In this document: positions 52,195-60,033 of the stretch, one piece after another | Position numbering within the stretch: the first letter of the stretch is position 1 | Layout: the number at the start of each line of letters is the position of its first letter | Source: JBDTNL01 sp039933785 | GTDB taxonomy: Bacteria; Acidobacteriota; Thermoanaerobaculia; Multivoradales; JAGPDF01 | DNA length: 64,000 nt | NCBI GenBank assembly: GCA_039933785.1 | Contig: JBDTNL010000007.1 | Coordinates: 1-64,000 of the forward strand | Direction of reading: 5' to 3' | The notes under the pieces: generated by a model | The model's database searches: none | What the model saw: the letters and a program-made list of their open reading frames with translations, nothing else | What the model was told of the DNA's origin: nothing | Program-made: the position numbers and the translations under genes

Positions 52195-52881
52195 GTGTCC
52201 CAACCGTTACCTCGCAACAGTGGTTCGGTCGCGGTGCTCGCCCCGCCTGAGGCGGCGCTGCCCGCGGCGGCGTCCGACTTCCCTCGTCGGATCTTGACCG
52301 TCGCCTGGATGTCGATCCTGCTCGGTTTCGCCATCGAGGCGTTGCTCCTCGCCGTGGCGACGGGGATGAGCGGCGGCCTAGTACAACCGGCCCCATTCGT
52401 TGCCGACCTGGTGCAGAAAGTCTCTTGGTCATTCTTGGTTTGCCTCGGACTCGGCATCGGCACATCGGTCGTCAAGGCGCGTCCGGCGGCCATGGGCGCG
52501 CTTGGCTTCGTCGCCGCGCCGGTCGCCTTCTCGATCGCCAAGGCACTGCACAAGGGCATGGGCGCGGCCCTCGGCGTGGCGGGTGTAGTGGCCGGCCCCT
52601 CGACGTTTCTGATCGCCCTGCTCAAGGCCGTCGAGTACGGTGTGTTTGGCGTCGTGCTCGGACGGGTCAGCCAGAAACCGGGTGCGGGTCTCGGCCTCTA
52701 CACGGTGATTGGTCTCGCAATCGGTGTGGTGTTCGGCGGGGCGATCACCGCGCTCATCGCACAGGCCGGAGCGACAGGCTCGGGTCTCGCCACCAAGGCG
52801 ATCAACGAGCTGATCTTTCCGCTTGGCTGCTCGCTGGTCCTGTACGTGGCCGACGCGCTCGGTCGAAACACCGCTTCATAA
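52195..52881 (+). CDS. Hypothetical integral membrane protein
   Basis: A 228-residue protein with about five glycine- and alanine-rich membrane helices (for example MSILLGFAIEALLLAVATGM and VIGLAIGVVFGGAITALIAQ). No family recognised. The GTG at 52195 is chosen because of the -10 box 7 bases upstream; an ATG at 52126 within the palindrome would add 23 residues. Divergent from htrA. Confidence 0.75.
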   Translation: MSQPLPRNSGSVAVLAPPEAALPAAASDFPRRILTVAWMSILLGFAIEALLLAVATGMSGGLVQPAPFVADLVQKVSWSFLVCLGLGIGTSVVKARPAAMGALGFVAAPVAFSIAKALHKGMGAALGVAGVVAGPSTFLIALLKAVEYGVFGVVLGRVSQKPGAGLGLYTVIGLAIGVVFGGAITALIAQAGATGSGLATKAINELIFPLGCSLVLYVADALGRNTAS

Positions 52882-52893
52882 GCAACAAGGTCT

Positions 52894-53640
52894 CTAAAGG
52901 TCGAAGGTCGCGACCAGTGGCGCGTGGTCGCTGGTGCCGTAGTCGGCGTGGACGCGAGAACTCGTTGCCTTGCGCCCGAGTGCCTCGCTCGCCAGCACGT
53001 AGTCGATGCGCCAGCCGATGTTCTTCTGCCGGAGGCTCCTCCACGGAGCCCACCAGGTGAACAAGCCGTCGTTGTCGGGATCGAGCTCCCGTCCGACGTC
53101 TACCATGCCGGTGGCGAGGATCTCTCCCAGGAGAGAACGCTCCTCGGGACGCGCGCCGACTTGACCAGGCTTCCGTTCCTTGGGATGGATGTCGCGCTCC
53201 GAGCGCGCCACGTTCAGGTCACCGCAGACGATGCGCATCGCCGGCGGACCGCCCAACCAGTCGCGCACGGCGCCGAGGAAGCGCATCTTGGCGTCGAAGT
53301 CCTTACCGCCATTCGGGACGTAGAGCGAGGCGAACTCGATCCCGGCCACCGTCGCGGTAAGCGCGCGGGTTTCGAAATCGAAGTCCGGATGCAGCCAGGC
53401 GGGCGGCTGCTCCGAAACGTCGCGCCGTACGCCAAGTGCGACACCCGAATAGCCGCCGGCCCCATGCCAGGCTACGTGGTATCCCTCGAGCGCCAACAGC
53501 CCCTGGGGAATCTGCTCGGGCTTCGCCTTGATCTCCTGCAGGCAGAAGACCTCAGGCCGATGCGCGTCGAGCCACTCGCGGACCTGAGCTTCCCGAGCCC
53601 GGATGCCGTTTACGTTCCATGTCGCGACCGAAATCGTCAT
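52894..53640 (-). CDS. xth: Exodeoxyribonuclease III
   Basis: A 248-residue AP endonuclease/3' exonuclease of base-excision repair. Motifs: ATWNVNGIRAR, CLQEIKA (metal-binding Glu), VCGDLNVARSERDIH, IGWRIDYVLAS and GTSDHAPLV with the catalytic histidine. Full length. A -10 box (TAGCAT) lies 7 bases before the ATG. Confidence 0.96.
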   Translation of the reverse strand: MTISVATWNVNGIRAREAQVREWLDAHRPEVFCLQEIKAKPEQIPQGLLALEGYHVAWHGAGGYSGVALGVRRDVSEQPPAWLHPDFDFETRALTATVAGIEFASLYVPNGGKDFDAKMRFLGAVRDWLGGPPAMRIVCGDLNVARSERDIHPKERKPGQVGARPEERSLLGEILATGMVDVGRELDPDNDGLFTWWAPWRSLRQKNIGWRIDYVLASEALGRKATSSRVHADYGTSDHAPLVATFDL

Positions 53641-53647
53641 GCGGGGA

Positions 53648-53653
53648 ATGCTA
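53648..53653 (-). promoter_or_regulatory. -10 box of the xth gene
   Basis: Minus-strand TAGCAT, 7 bases before the ATG at 53640, with no Shine-Dalgarno. Confidence 0.45.
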
Positions 53654-53707
53654 TGGCGGGAATGGGGTCGCGAGGCAGCACGCGACTACTCATATAAGCT
53701 AGTGCGC

Positions 53708-55837
53708 ATGCGCGCACACTTCAGTCAAACCGTCCGTATTCTGTCGCTTGCCAGCTTGATTGCTGTGTCCTCGCACGTTTCGAATGCCGCCTCCTTGCCG
53801 GGTGGATTCACCCAAGCGGTGCTGACTTCGGACCTCTCCAGCCCCACGGCCATGGCGCTCGCCCCGGACGGCCGGATCTTCGTCGCCGAGCAAGGCGGCG
53901 ATCTGCGCGTGGTCAAGAACGGAGCGCTGCTCGCGGTGCCCTTCGTCTCGCTGCCGGTCAACTCGGACGGCGAGCGCGGCCTCCTCGGCGTCACCTTCGA
54001 TCCGGGCTTCGCCAGCAACCATTTCGTCTACGTCTACTACACGTCGAACTCGCCGACTCTGCACAACCGCGTGAGCCGCTTCATCGCCGGTGGTGATGTG
54101 GCCGCACCGGGCAGCGAGACTGTGATCTTCGATCTCGACGACCTCTCGGATGCCACCAATCACAATGGCGGCGCCATCCATTTCGGCCCCGACGGCAAGC
54201 TCTATGTGGCCGCGGGCGAGAACGCCAACGGCGCGAACTCCCAGAGCCTCGCGACCGTACTCGGCAAGCTCCTGCGGCTGAACGCAGACGGCTCGGCGCC
54301 GAGCGACAATCCGTTTTTCGGCAGCACCACGGGCAAAAACCGCGCGATCTGGGCGATCGGCTTGCGCAATCCATATACCTTCAGCTTCCAGCCCGGCAGC
54401 GGCCGGTTGTTCATCAACGATGTCGGGCAGAGCACGTGGGAGGAAGTCAACGACGGCATCGCCGGCTCGAACTATGGCTGGCCGACCAGCGAGGGCGTTA
54501 CGGCGAACCCCTCGTTCCGTTCCCCTTTGCTGGTCTACGACCACGGCCAGGGGTGCGCGATCACTGGCGGCACGTTCTACAATCCGGCGACGCAGCAGTT
54601 TCCCATCGGCTACGGCGGCAAATATTTCTACGCCGATTTCTGCGGCGGCTGGATTCATCGTTTCGATCCCGCCACCCACGCGGTCTCGAGCTTTGCCACC
54701 GGCATCGACGGCCCGGTCGATCTATTGGTCGAGCCGTCAGGCGCGCTGCTCTACCTGGCGCACGGCTCGGGGTCGTTGGTTCGCGTCTCGTCTCGGTTGC
54801 CGAGCCCCGTCGGTGCCGGCCTCGGCCTGATCGGTTCCTACTTCGACAATCTCAGTCTCTCGGGTCCCTCGACGACGCGCCTGGATTCGCAGGTGAACTT
54901 CGACTGGGCGAATGGGATTCCTATCAAAGGCATCGACGGCGACACTTTCAGCGTGCGCTGGACCGGCCAAGTCCGGGCCAAAGTCTCGGGACCGCATACC
55001 TTCACTACTCGCAGTGACGACGGAGTCCGGCTGTGGGTGAACAACCGCAGGATCATCGATGACTGGACCGACCACTCGCCTCTGGAAGACCGCGGTGCGA
55101 TCACTCTCGTTGCGGGTCAGCTCTACGACATCCGCCTGGAGTTCTACGAGGACTTTGGCACCGCGGTGATCCAGCTCTTCTGGAGCGCACCTGGCCTGCT
55201 GCGGCAGATCATTCCGCAGGCAAATCTGTTCCCCTATGCGTTGCTCTTGACCGGCGAGCCGCCGACGACCGCGGCCGACGGCGCGATTCGCGATCGCCTG
55301 CTGCGCGACGGCATGGCGCCTGTGGTGGCCCGGGCCGCGACGGCGTCGGTGAACGATGCCAAGGGCAAGGCGCTGATCTTGTTGTCCTCGACAGTCGACC
55401 CCGCCACGGTGCGGGGGCGTTTCCGCACCACGCCTGTTCCTTTGTTCAGCTGGGAGCCCGGTTTGTTCGGTGACCTCGGCATGACCGGCTCGGTTGCCGG
55501 GTCCGACTTCGGTACCGTGCCGGCGCAGAACCGGTTGCAGATCACGGCCGCGGGTCGTGCATTGGCCGCGGGTCTGAGCGGAACGATTACGGTGGGCGCC
55601 GCACCCTCGGCTTTCTCCTTCGGCGTGCCGGGTACCGCGGCGCTGGTGGTCGCCCGCCAGGTCGGCGGCGCGGCACGTCCGGTGCTGTTCGCCTATGAAC
55701 GAGGAGCGGCGATGCACGGACTCGCGGCGCCGGCCAGACGACTGGGACTGTTCCTGGGCAATACCACGGCGGGGTTACTGACCGATCAGGGCTGGGCCTT
55801 GTTCGACGCCGCCGTGAAGTGGGCGGTGAAGAAGTAG
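53708..55837 (+). CDS. Secreted PQQ sugar dehydrogenase-PA14-amidotransferase-fold protein
   Basis: A 709-residue protein with a signal peptide (about 1-28). Residues about 35-350 are a soluble glucose/sorbosone dehydrogenase-like beta-propeller (NHNGGAIHFGPDGKLYVAAG, AIGLRNPYTFSF, GSNYGWPTSEG), which uses PQQ. About 385-515 is a PA14 carbohydrate-binding domain (FSVRWTGQVRAKVSGPHTF, DDGVRLWVNNRRIIDDW). About 525-709 is a glutamine-amidotransferase/ThuA-like alpha/beta domain (LILLSSTVDPATV, VPLFSWEPGLFGDLGMTG) without an obvious catalytic cysteine. It probably binds and oxidises sugars outside the cytoplasm. ATG 53708 is preceded by TAAGCT at 7 bases; GTG 53702 is also in frame. Confidence 0.85.
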   Translation: MRAHFSQTVRILSLASLIAVSSHVSNAASLPGGFTQAVLTSDLSSPTAMALAPDGRIFVAEQGGDLRVVKNGALLAVPFVSLPVNSDGERGLLGVTFDPGFASNHFVYVYYTSNSPTLHNRVSRFIAGGDVAAPGSETVIFDLDDLSDATNHNGGAIHFGPDGKLYVAAGENANGANSQSLATVLGKLLRLNADGSAPSDNPFFGSTTGKNRAIWAIGLRNPYTFSFQPGSGRLFINDVGQSTWEEVNDGIAGSNYGWPTSEGVTANPSFRSPLLVYDHGQGCAITGGTFYNPATQQFPIGYGGKYFYADFCGGWIHRFDPATHAVSSFATGIDGPVDLLVEPSGALLYLAHGSGSLVRVSSRLPSPVGAGLGLIGSYFDNLSLSGPSTTRLDSQVNFDWANGIPIKGIDGDTFSVRWTGQVRAKVSGPHTFTTRSDDGVRLWVNNRRIIDDWTDHSPLEDRGAITLVAGQLYDIRLEFYEDFGTAVIQLFWSAPGLLRQIIPQANLFPYALLLTGEPPTTAADGAIRDRLLRDGMAPVVARAATASVNDAKGKALILLSSTVDPATVRGRFRTTPVPLFSWEPGLFGDLGMTGSVAGSDFGTVPAQNRLQITAAGRALAAGLSGTITVGAAPSAFSFGVPGTAALVVARQVGGAARPVLFAYERGAAMHGLAAPARRLGLFLGNTTAGLLTDQGWALFDAAVKWAVKK

Positions 55838-55880
55838 CGCCGGCACGCGCCAGGAGCACAGCGGACTCGCGGGCGCTTGC

Positions 55881-55886
55881 TACACT
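55881..55886 (+). promoter_or_regulatory. -10 box of the flavoprotein gene
   Basis: TACACT, 11 bases before the GTG at 55898. Confidence 0.4.
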
Positions 55887-55897
55887 GGCCGCGCACC

Positions 55898-57184
55898 GTG
55901 CCTGAGCCTTCGCCTTCGTTTTCAGCGCTCGCCCCGCGGCCGCTCCCGATCGTCGTCGTGGGCGGGGGCGCCGCCGGCTTGATGGCCGCGATCCACGCGG
56001 GACGGATGTCCGCTGGACGGCGTCCGGTGCTTCTCCTCGAGCGCACCCGAGACGGTGGGCGCAAGATCCTGGTCAGCGGAGGCGGACGCTGCAACGTGCT
56101 GCCCGCGGTCCTCGCGCCCGACCGGTTCGTCACCGCTTCGTCGCCGAACACGCTGCGCAAGATGCTCACCGCCTGGCCGCTGGCGGAGCAGCTTGCGTTC
56201 TTCGTCGATGAGGCGCGAGTGCCGCTCAAACTCGAGACCGAATCCGCCAAGTACTTTCCCCAGTCTGACAAAGCGCGCGACGTCCGCGAGGCACTCCTGC
56301 GGCTCGCGCACGAGGCCGCAGTGCGGATCCAATTCGAGGCCCGCTTGGTCGGTCTTGCTCGGGATGGCGACAGCTGGCGGCTCGATCTCGAGAGCGGCGA
56401 GTCCTTGGCAGCGTCGGCGGTCATCGTTGCCAGCGGCGGAATGTCTCTTCCGGGCACCGGCAGCGATGGCGGCGGTTTGGCGCTGTTGCAGGGCCTTGGG
56501 CACACGGTGGAGGCGACCTATCCGGCGCTCACCCCCCTGCTCGCCAATCCCCCTGTTCACGCCGGACTGGCGGGCGTCTCTCGAGAGGTGACCTTGCGCG
56601 CGCCCGGCGCCGGGCCCAAGGGGCGACCATTGCTGGCGCGCGGCGGGTTCTTGTTCACCCATCGCGGCTACAGTGGTCCGGCAGTGCTCGATGTGTCGCA
56701 CCTCGCGGTGACCACTCGCAACGCCGAATCGCCCCAACGGCTGGAAGTGCAGTGGACCGATGCCGACGAGGCAACCTGGGATCAACGCCTGCATGCGAGC
56801 GGTGGTACGAGCTTCGTCGGCCCGCTGCTCGAGCGTCACCTCGAGAGTCGTCTTGCTGCACGCTTGCTCGAAGAGTGTGGCATCGATCCTCGCCTGTCGC
56901 TCGCGCGTCTGCGCCGCGAGGACCGGTTGAATCTCGCGGCCGCGCTGGCGAGGTATCCGCTGCCCTGGACCGGCGACGAGGGCTATGCCAAGGCCGAGGT
57001 CACCGGCGGCGGAGTGGCGCTCTCGGAGATCGACGCCCGCACGCTCGAGAGCCGGCTGCATCCGGGGCTCTTCCTCTGCGGCGAGCTTCTCGATGCCTTT
57101 GGACCGATCGGCGGCCACAACTTCGCCTGGGCGTGGGCCACTGGACGCGCAGCGGGAATCGCAGCGGGAGCGAAGTTTGTCTGA
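55898..57184 (+). CDS. HI0933-family flavoprotein (aminoacetone oxidase-like)
   Basis: A 428-residue FAD/NAD(P)-dependent oxidoreductase. Dinucleotide-binding PIVVVGGGAAGLMAAIHAGR, the family signature GGRKILVSGGGRCNV, ASGGMSLPGTGSDGGG and the C-terminal AEVTGGGVALSEID and GELLDAFGPIGGHNFAWAW are those of HI0933/YhiN proteins. Physiological substrate uncertain. The GTG at 55898 follows a -10 box; a TTG at 55877 is in frame but overlaps that box. Confidence 0.9.
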   Translation: MPEPSPSFSALAPRPLPIVVVGGGAAGLMAAIHAGRMSAGRRPVLLLERTRDGGRKILVSGGGRCNVLPAVLAPDRFVTASSPNTLRKMLTAWPLAEQLAFFVDEARVPLKLETESAKYFPQSDKARDVREALLRLAHEAAVRIQFEARLVGLARDGDSWRLDLESGESLAASAVIVASGGMSLPGTGSDGGGLALLQGLGHTVEATYPALTPLLANPPVHAGLAGVSREVTLRAPGAGPKGRPLLARGGFLFTHRGYSGPAVLDVSHLAVTTRNAESPQRLEVQWTDADEATWDQRLHASGGTSFVGPLLERHLESRLAARLLEECGIDPRLSLARLRREDRLNLAAALARYPLPWTGDEGYAKAEVTGGGVALSEIDARTLESRLHPGLFLCGELLDAFGPIGGHNFAWAWATGRAAGIAAGAKFV

Positions 57185-58079
57185 GGCGATCGACGGCGCA
57201 GTGACGCTGGTCTGTCCGGTGCGTGGTTGCAGCGAGGCCTTGGTGAGCTACGGAGAGGGCGGCGAGGACTTGCGTTTTCAGTATCGAGCGTCAGCACCCG
57301 CGCGGTCACTACGCTGCTCGCGCGGGCACTCCTTCGATCGCGCCCGCAGCGGCTATTGGAATCTCCTGCAACCTCAAGATCGCCGATCGGTGGCACCGGG
57401 AGACCGCAAGGTCATGGCTCTAGCGCGTCGCCGTCTGTTCGCGGGCGGTTTGCAGGAACGGTTGGTCGAGGCCCTGTCCACGCGAGCGCGAGAGGCGATG
57501 CCTGCCTGTCGAGCCGTGCTCGATGTCGGGACTGGCGAAGGGTCGCTCGCGGTTGCGGTCGCCAGAGGCCTCGACTTGCACGGGGTCGACCTCTCGGCGC
57601 CCTCGATCGAGCTTGCCGCGCGCGCGTTCCCTGACGCCACGTGGGTGGTGGCGAACGCGGATCGCGCCCTGCCGTACGCCGCCGGTTCGTTTGACGTCGT
57701 GCTCTCCGTTGCAGCACGGCGGCCTGGGGCGGAGCTACGTCGTGTCCTGCGGCCCGCGGGGACGTTGCTCGTGGCGGTTCCGGGGCCCGCCGACCTGTCC
57801 GAGCTGCGGCAAGCGGTGCTCGGTGCGAGCGCGCCGCTCCCGGGCGCCGCCGCAGTCGCCGAGGAGCTCCGGCCGTGGTTTCAAACCCTGGCCGTCGAAG
57901 ACGTCGAATGCCGGCTCGAGCTCGACCGGCAGGGCCTCGAGGACCTCTTGCTCTCGACGTATCGCGGCCAACGGGCGAGCTCGGCTGAAAAACGCGCCCG
58001 CCTCGACGGGCTCGAAGTGACCGCGGCGCAGCAGATCCTGGTCCTACGGCCTCGCCAGGAGAACTCGCCCCCCGGTTGA
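57177..58079 (+). CDS. RlmA-type 23S rRNA guanine-N1 methyltransferase-like protein
   Basis: A 300-residue protein resembling RlmA(I)/RrmA, which methylates a guanine in 23S rRNA helix 35. An N-terminal zinc knuckle (CPVRGC and LRCSRGHSFD) is followed by ARSGYWNLLQPQDRRSVAPGD, the family's signature region, and a Rossmann SAM domain (VLDVGTGEGSLAVAV). Odd: the first cysteine pair is spaced CX4C instead of CX2C. The TTG at 57177 overlaps the flavoprotein stop and has GGGAG 6 bases upstream; the GTG at 57201 is the alternative. Confidence 0.82.
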   Translation: MSEAIDGAVTLVCPVRGCSEALVSYGEGGEDLRFQYRASAPARSLRCSRGHSFDRARSGYWNLLQPQDRRSVAPGDRKVMALARRRLFAGGLQERLVEALSTRAREAMPACRAVLDVGTGEGSLAVAVARGLDLHGVDLSAPSIELAARAFPDATWVVANADRALPYAAGSFDVVLSVAARRPGAELRRVLRPAGTLLVAVPGPADLSELRQAVLGASAPLPGAAAVAEELRPWFQTLAVEDVECRLELDRQGLEDLLLSTYRGQRASSAEKRARLDGLEVTAAQQILVLRPRQENSPPG

Positions 58080-58126
58080 TTTCGTGACGCCCTGTGGCAG
58101 TATGACCAAAGCTTCGAGGTATCGCC

Positions 58127-58639
58127 ATGAGCGAAACAACCCCTGCTGAAGACTTCCGTCAGGCGATCCACCTATGCCGCGCGGAGCGCTGGCGCGAAGG
58201 GCTCGAACTGCTGACCAAGGTCGCCCAGGTCGCCGAGCGCCGCGGCAACCTGCCCGGTCTCTACTATTCGTATCTCGGCCGTGCCATGGCCCGGTGCCAG
58301 GGGCAGCGCGCCGAGGGACTCGAGCTTTGCAGGCACTCGGTGCGGATCCAGCCCGAGGAATCGGACAACCATCTCAATCTGGCGTACGTGTACCTCTCGC
58401 TTGGGCGGCGCGCGAGCGCGGTCCTCGCCATGCACCGAGGCCTCGAGCTGCATCCGGCGAACGAGCGCCTGGTGGCGCTGCACGAGCGCCTGGGCTTCCG
58501 CCGCAAGCCCGCACTGCCCTTCGTCTCGCGTTCCAATCCGCTCAACGTGCTGGCAGGGCAGGCTCGGCACTGGTGGGTGAGCCGGCGCGAGGCGAGCCGT
58601 GTGCGCCGTGAGGAGGAGCAGGATCTGATCGGGGGCTGA
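58127..58639 (+). CDS. TPR-repeat protein
   Basis: A 170-residue cytoplasmic protein made of three or four tetratricopeptide-like helical hairpins (FRQAIHLCRAERWREGLELL, YYSYLGRAMARCQGQRAEG, LNLAYVYLSLGRRASAVLAM) with a basic C-terminal tail. Probably a protein-protein adaptor. It lies 40 bases before the pseudopilin genes on the same strand and could belong to that operon, though those have their own -10 box. Confidence 0.8.
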   Translation: MSETTPAEDFRQAIHLCRAERWREGLELLTKVAQVAERRGNLPGLYYSYLGRAMARCQGQRAEGLELCRHSVRIQPEESDNHLNLAYVYLSLGRRASAVLAMHRGLELHPANERLVALHERLGFRRKPALPFVSRSNPLNVLAGQARHWWVSRREASRVRREEEQDLIGG

Positions 58640-58666
58640 TTCGCACGGGGGGCCGGGTGCCCGCGC

Positions 58667-58672
58667 TACGAT
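58667..58672 (+). promoter_or_regulatory. -10 box of the pseudopilin operon
   Basis: TACGAT, 7 bases before the ATG at 58680; it favours this ATG over the one at 58671, which overlaps the box. Confidence 0.5.
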
Positions 58673-58679
58673 GCCTGAT

Positions 58680-59081
58680 ATGCGAGCCCCGCTGCGCGGC
58701 TCCAGCGGCCGGCGTCATGACGCTGCGTTCACGCTGGTCGAAGTTCTGATCGCGCTGCTGGTTCTCACGCTCTGCTTGTTTCTCGCCCTCGGCCTGCACC
58801 TCCAGCAAAGGCGGATCCTCTCGCGCCTGGCGGCTCAGGGCGAGGCCTTGCGTGCGCTCGAGGGAACGATCGAAGCACTGCGCGCCGGCGCAATACCGCT
58901 CGAGTCGGAAACCGTGCCGGCGCCATTCGCTACCGACGCGCACGGACTGGTGGTCACGGTGGTGGTAACCGGAACGGACGTCTCCGCGTTGTTCGACGTC
59001 AAGGCCGAGGCCCGCTTTGTGGTCGCCGGAGAACCGCGCCGCCGTGGCCTCGAAACACTGATCTGGGCGCCGCCCCCGTGA
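58680..59081 (+). CDS. Minor pseudopilin (GspI-like)
   Basis: A 133-residue prepilin-like protein. A basic leader (about 16 residues) is followed by AFTLVEVLIALLVLTLCLFL, the type II secretion/type IV pilus N-terminal motif, with Glu at position 5 of the mature protein; the residue before the cut is Ala instead of Gly. The rest is a short soluble domain. Overlaps the next gene by 4 bases. Assigned GspI-like by order and size only. Confidence 0.75.
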   Translation: MRAPLRGSSGRRHDAAFTLVEVLIALLVLTLCLFLALGLHLQQRRILSRLAAQGEALRALEGTIEALRAGAIPLESETVPAPFATDAHGLVVTVVVTGTDVSALFDVKAEARFVVAGEPRRRGLETLIWAPPP

Positions 59082-59647
59082 CCACGCGGACACTTCGCCC
59101 AGTAAGGCCGGTAAGGCCGGCAGGGACTACCGCCGGGTTCGCACTCCTCGAGTTGGTGATCGGCATACTGGTCGCGGCGCTTCTGCTGACGCTCGCCGCC
59201 CAGCTGCTCCGCGAGGTTCACCTGATCTTCGTCGACACGACGCGAGAAACCTGGGAGCCCGAGCCCCGGCTGGCCGCGGTTTTCCTCCGTCGCGATGTAC
59301 ATGCGGCGCTCGGCTTCGCGAGCGGCGCTTTCGGGTACTCGAGCGATCCGCTGGTCCTCTATGCCCAGGACTCGGCGCAGGTGAAATATCTCTTCGCGGA
59401 TCGCCGGATTTACCGCGTGTTGACGGACGTTTTCGGTAGCGAAATCAGCCGCCAAGTCGTGCTCCAGCCCGCCGAGAGCTGGCGCTGGCGCGCGCTCTCG
59501 AGCGGCCTGCTCGAAATCGAATACGTGGTCGCGGAAAACACTTCCCGCAGCCTGCTGGCCGCCAATCCGGAGCGTCTGCAGGCGAGCCTGCGCCCCCGAA
59601 CGACGCATCTGCTGATCGGGCAGCGCCTGGGGCGTTCCGGATGGTGA
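59078..59647 (+). CDS. Minor pseudopilin (GspJ-like)
   Basis: A 189-residue prepilin-like protein starting at a GTG overlapping the previous stop. The leader contains a VRPVRPAG repeat, then GFALLELVIGILVAALLLTL with Gly before the cut and Glu at position 5. The C-terminal globular region (FADRRIYRVLTDVFGSEIS, SGLLEIEYVV) resembles GspJ. Overlaps the following gene by 7 bases. Confidence 0.75.
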   Translation: MTTRTLRPVRPVRPAGTTAGFALLELVIGILVAALLLTLAAQLLREVHLIFVDTTRETWEPEPRLAAVFLRRDVHAALGFASGAFGYSSDPLVLYAQDSAQVKYLFADRRIYRVLTDVFGSEISRQVVLQPAESWRWRALSSGLLEIEYVVAENTSRSLLAANPERLQASLRPRTTHLLIGQRLGRSGW

Positions 59648-60027
59648 GGGTCCGCGGCCGCCAAGGCGGCTATGCCCTCCTCACTGCGCTGGTCGTGCTT
59701 TTGCTGGTCGCCGAGGCGGCAACGTTGATCGGCGGCTCGCTGTCCGTGCGCATGCGAGTGGCGCGGGAAGATGCCGAGCGCGTGGAGCTCGACGTGCTTT
59801 CGGATGCCGCACTCGCCGATGCCCTGGCGCGGCTCGCTCAGGACCCCGACTTTCTCGGCTCTCCCGAACGCCCGTTGAGCGCGGGCGCCGTGTGGAGCGA
59901 GGTCACTCCCATCGGCAGCGGGCATTGGGAAATCCGCGCCGGCGCGGCGTTCAGCGGCGTCCGGCGCGTGGTCGAGGCGAGGGTCGCGGCGACCGAGGCG
60001 GGCCTCCGCGTCACCTCATGGCGTTGA
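59641..60027 (+). CDS. Short GspK/PilX-like tip pseudopilin
   Basis: A 128-residue prepilin-like protein: GYALLTALVVLLLVAEAATL has the Gly cut site but Thr instead of Glu at position 5, as in GspK and PilX tip subunits. GspK normally has about 300 residues with an inserted calcium-binding domain that is missing here. With the two genes before it, it forms the expected I-J-K tip set. Confidence 0.72.
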   Translation: MVRVRGRQGGYALLTALVVLLLVAEAATLIGGSLSVRMRVAREDAERVELDVLSDAALADALARLAQDPDFLGSPERPLSAGAVWSEVTPIGSGHWEIRAGAAFSGVRRVVEARVAATEAGLRVTSWR

Positions 60028-60033
60028 TTCGGG

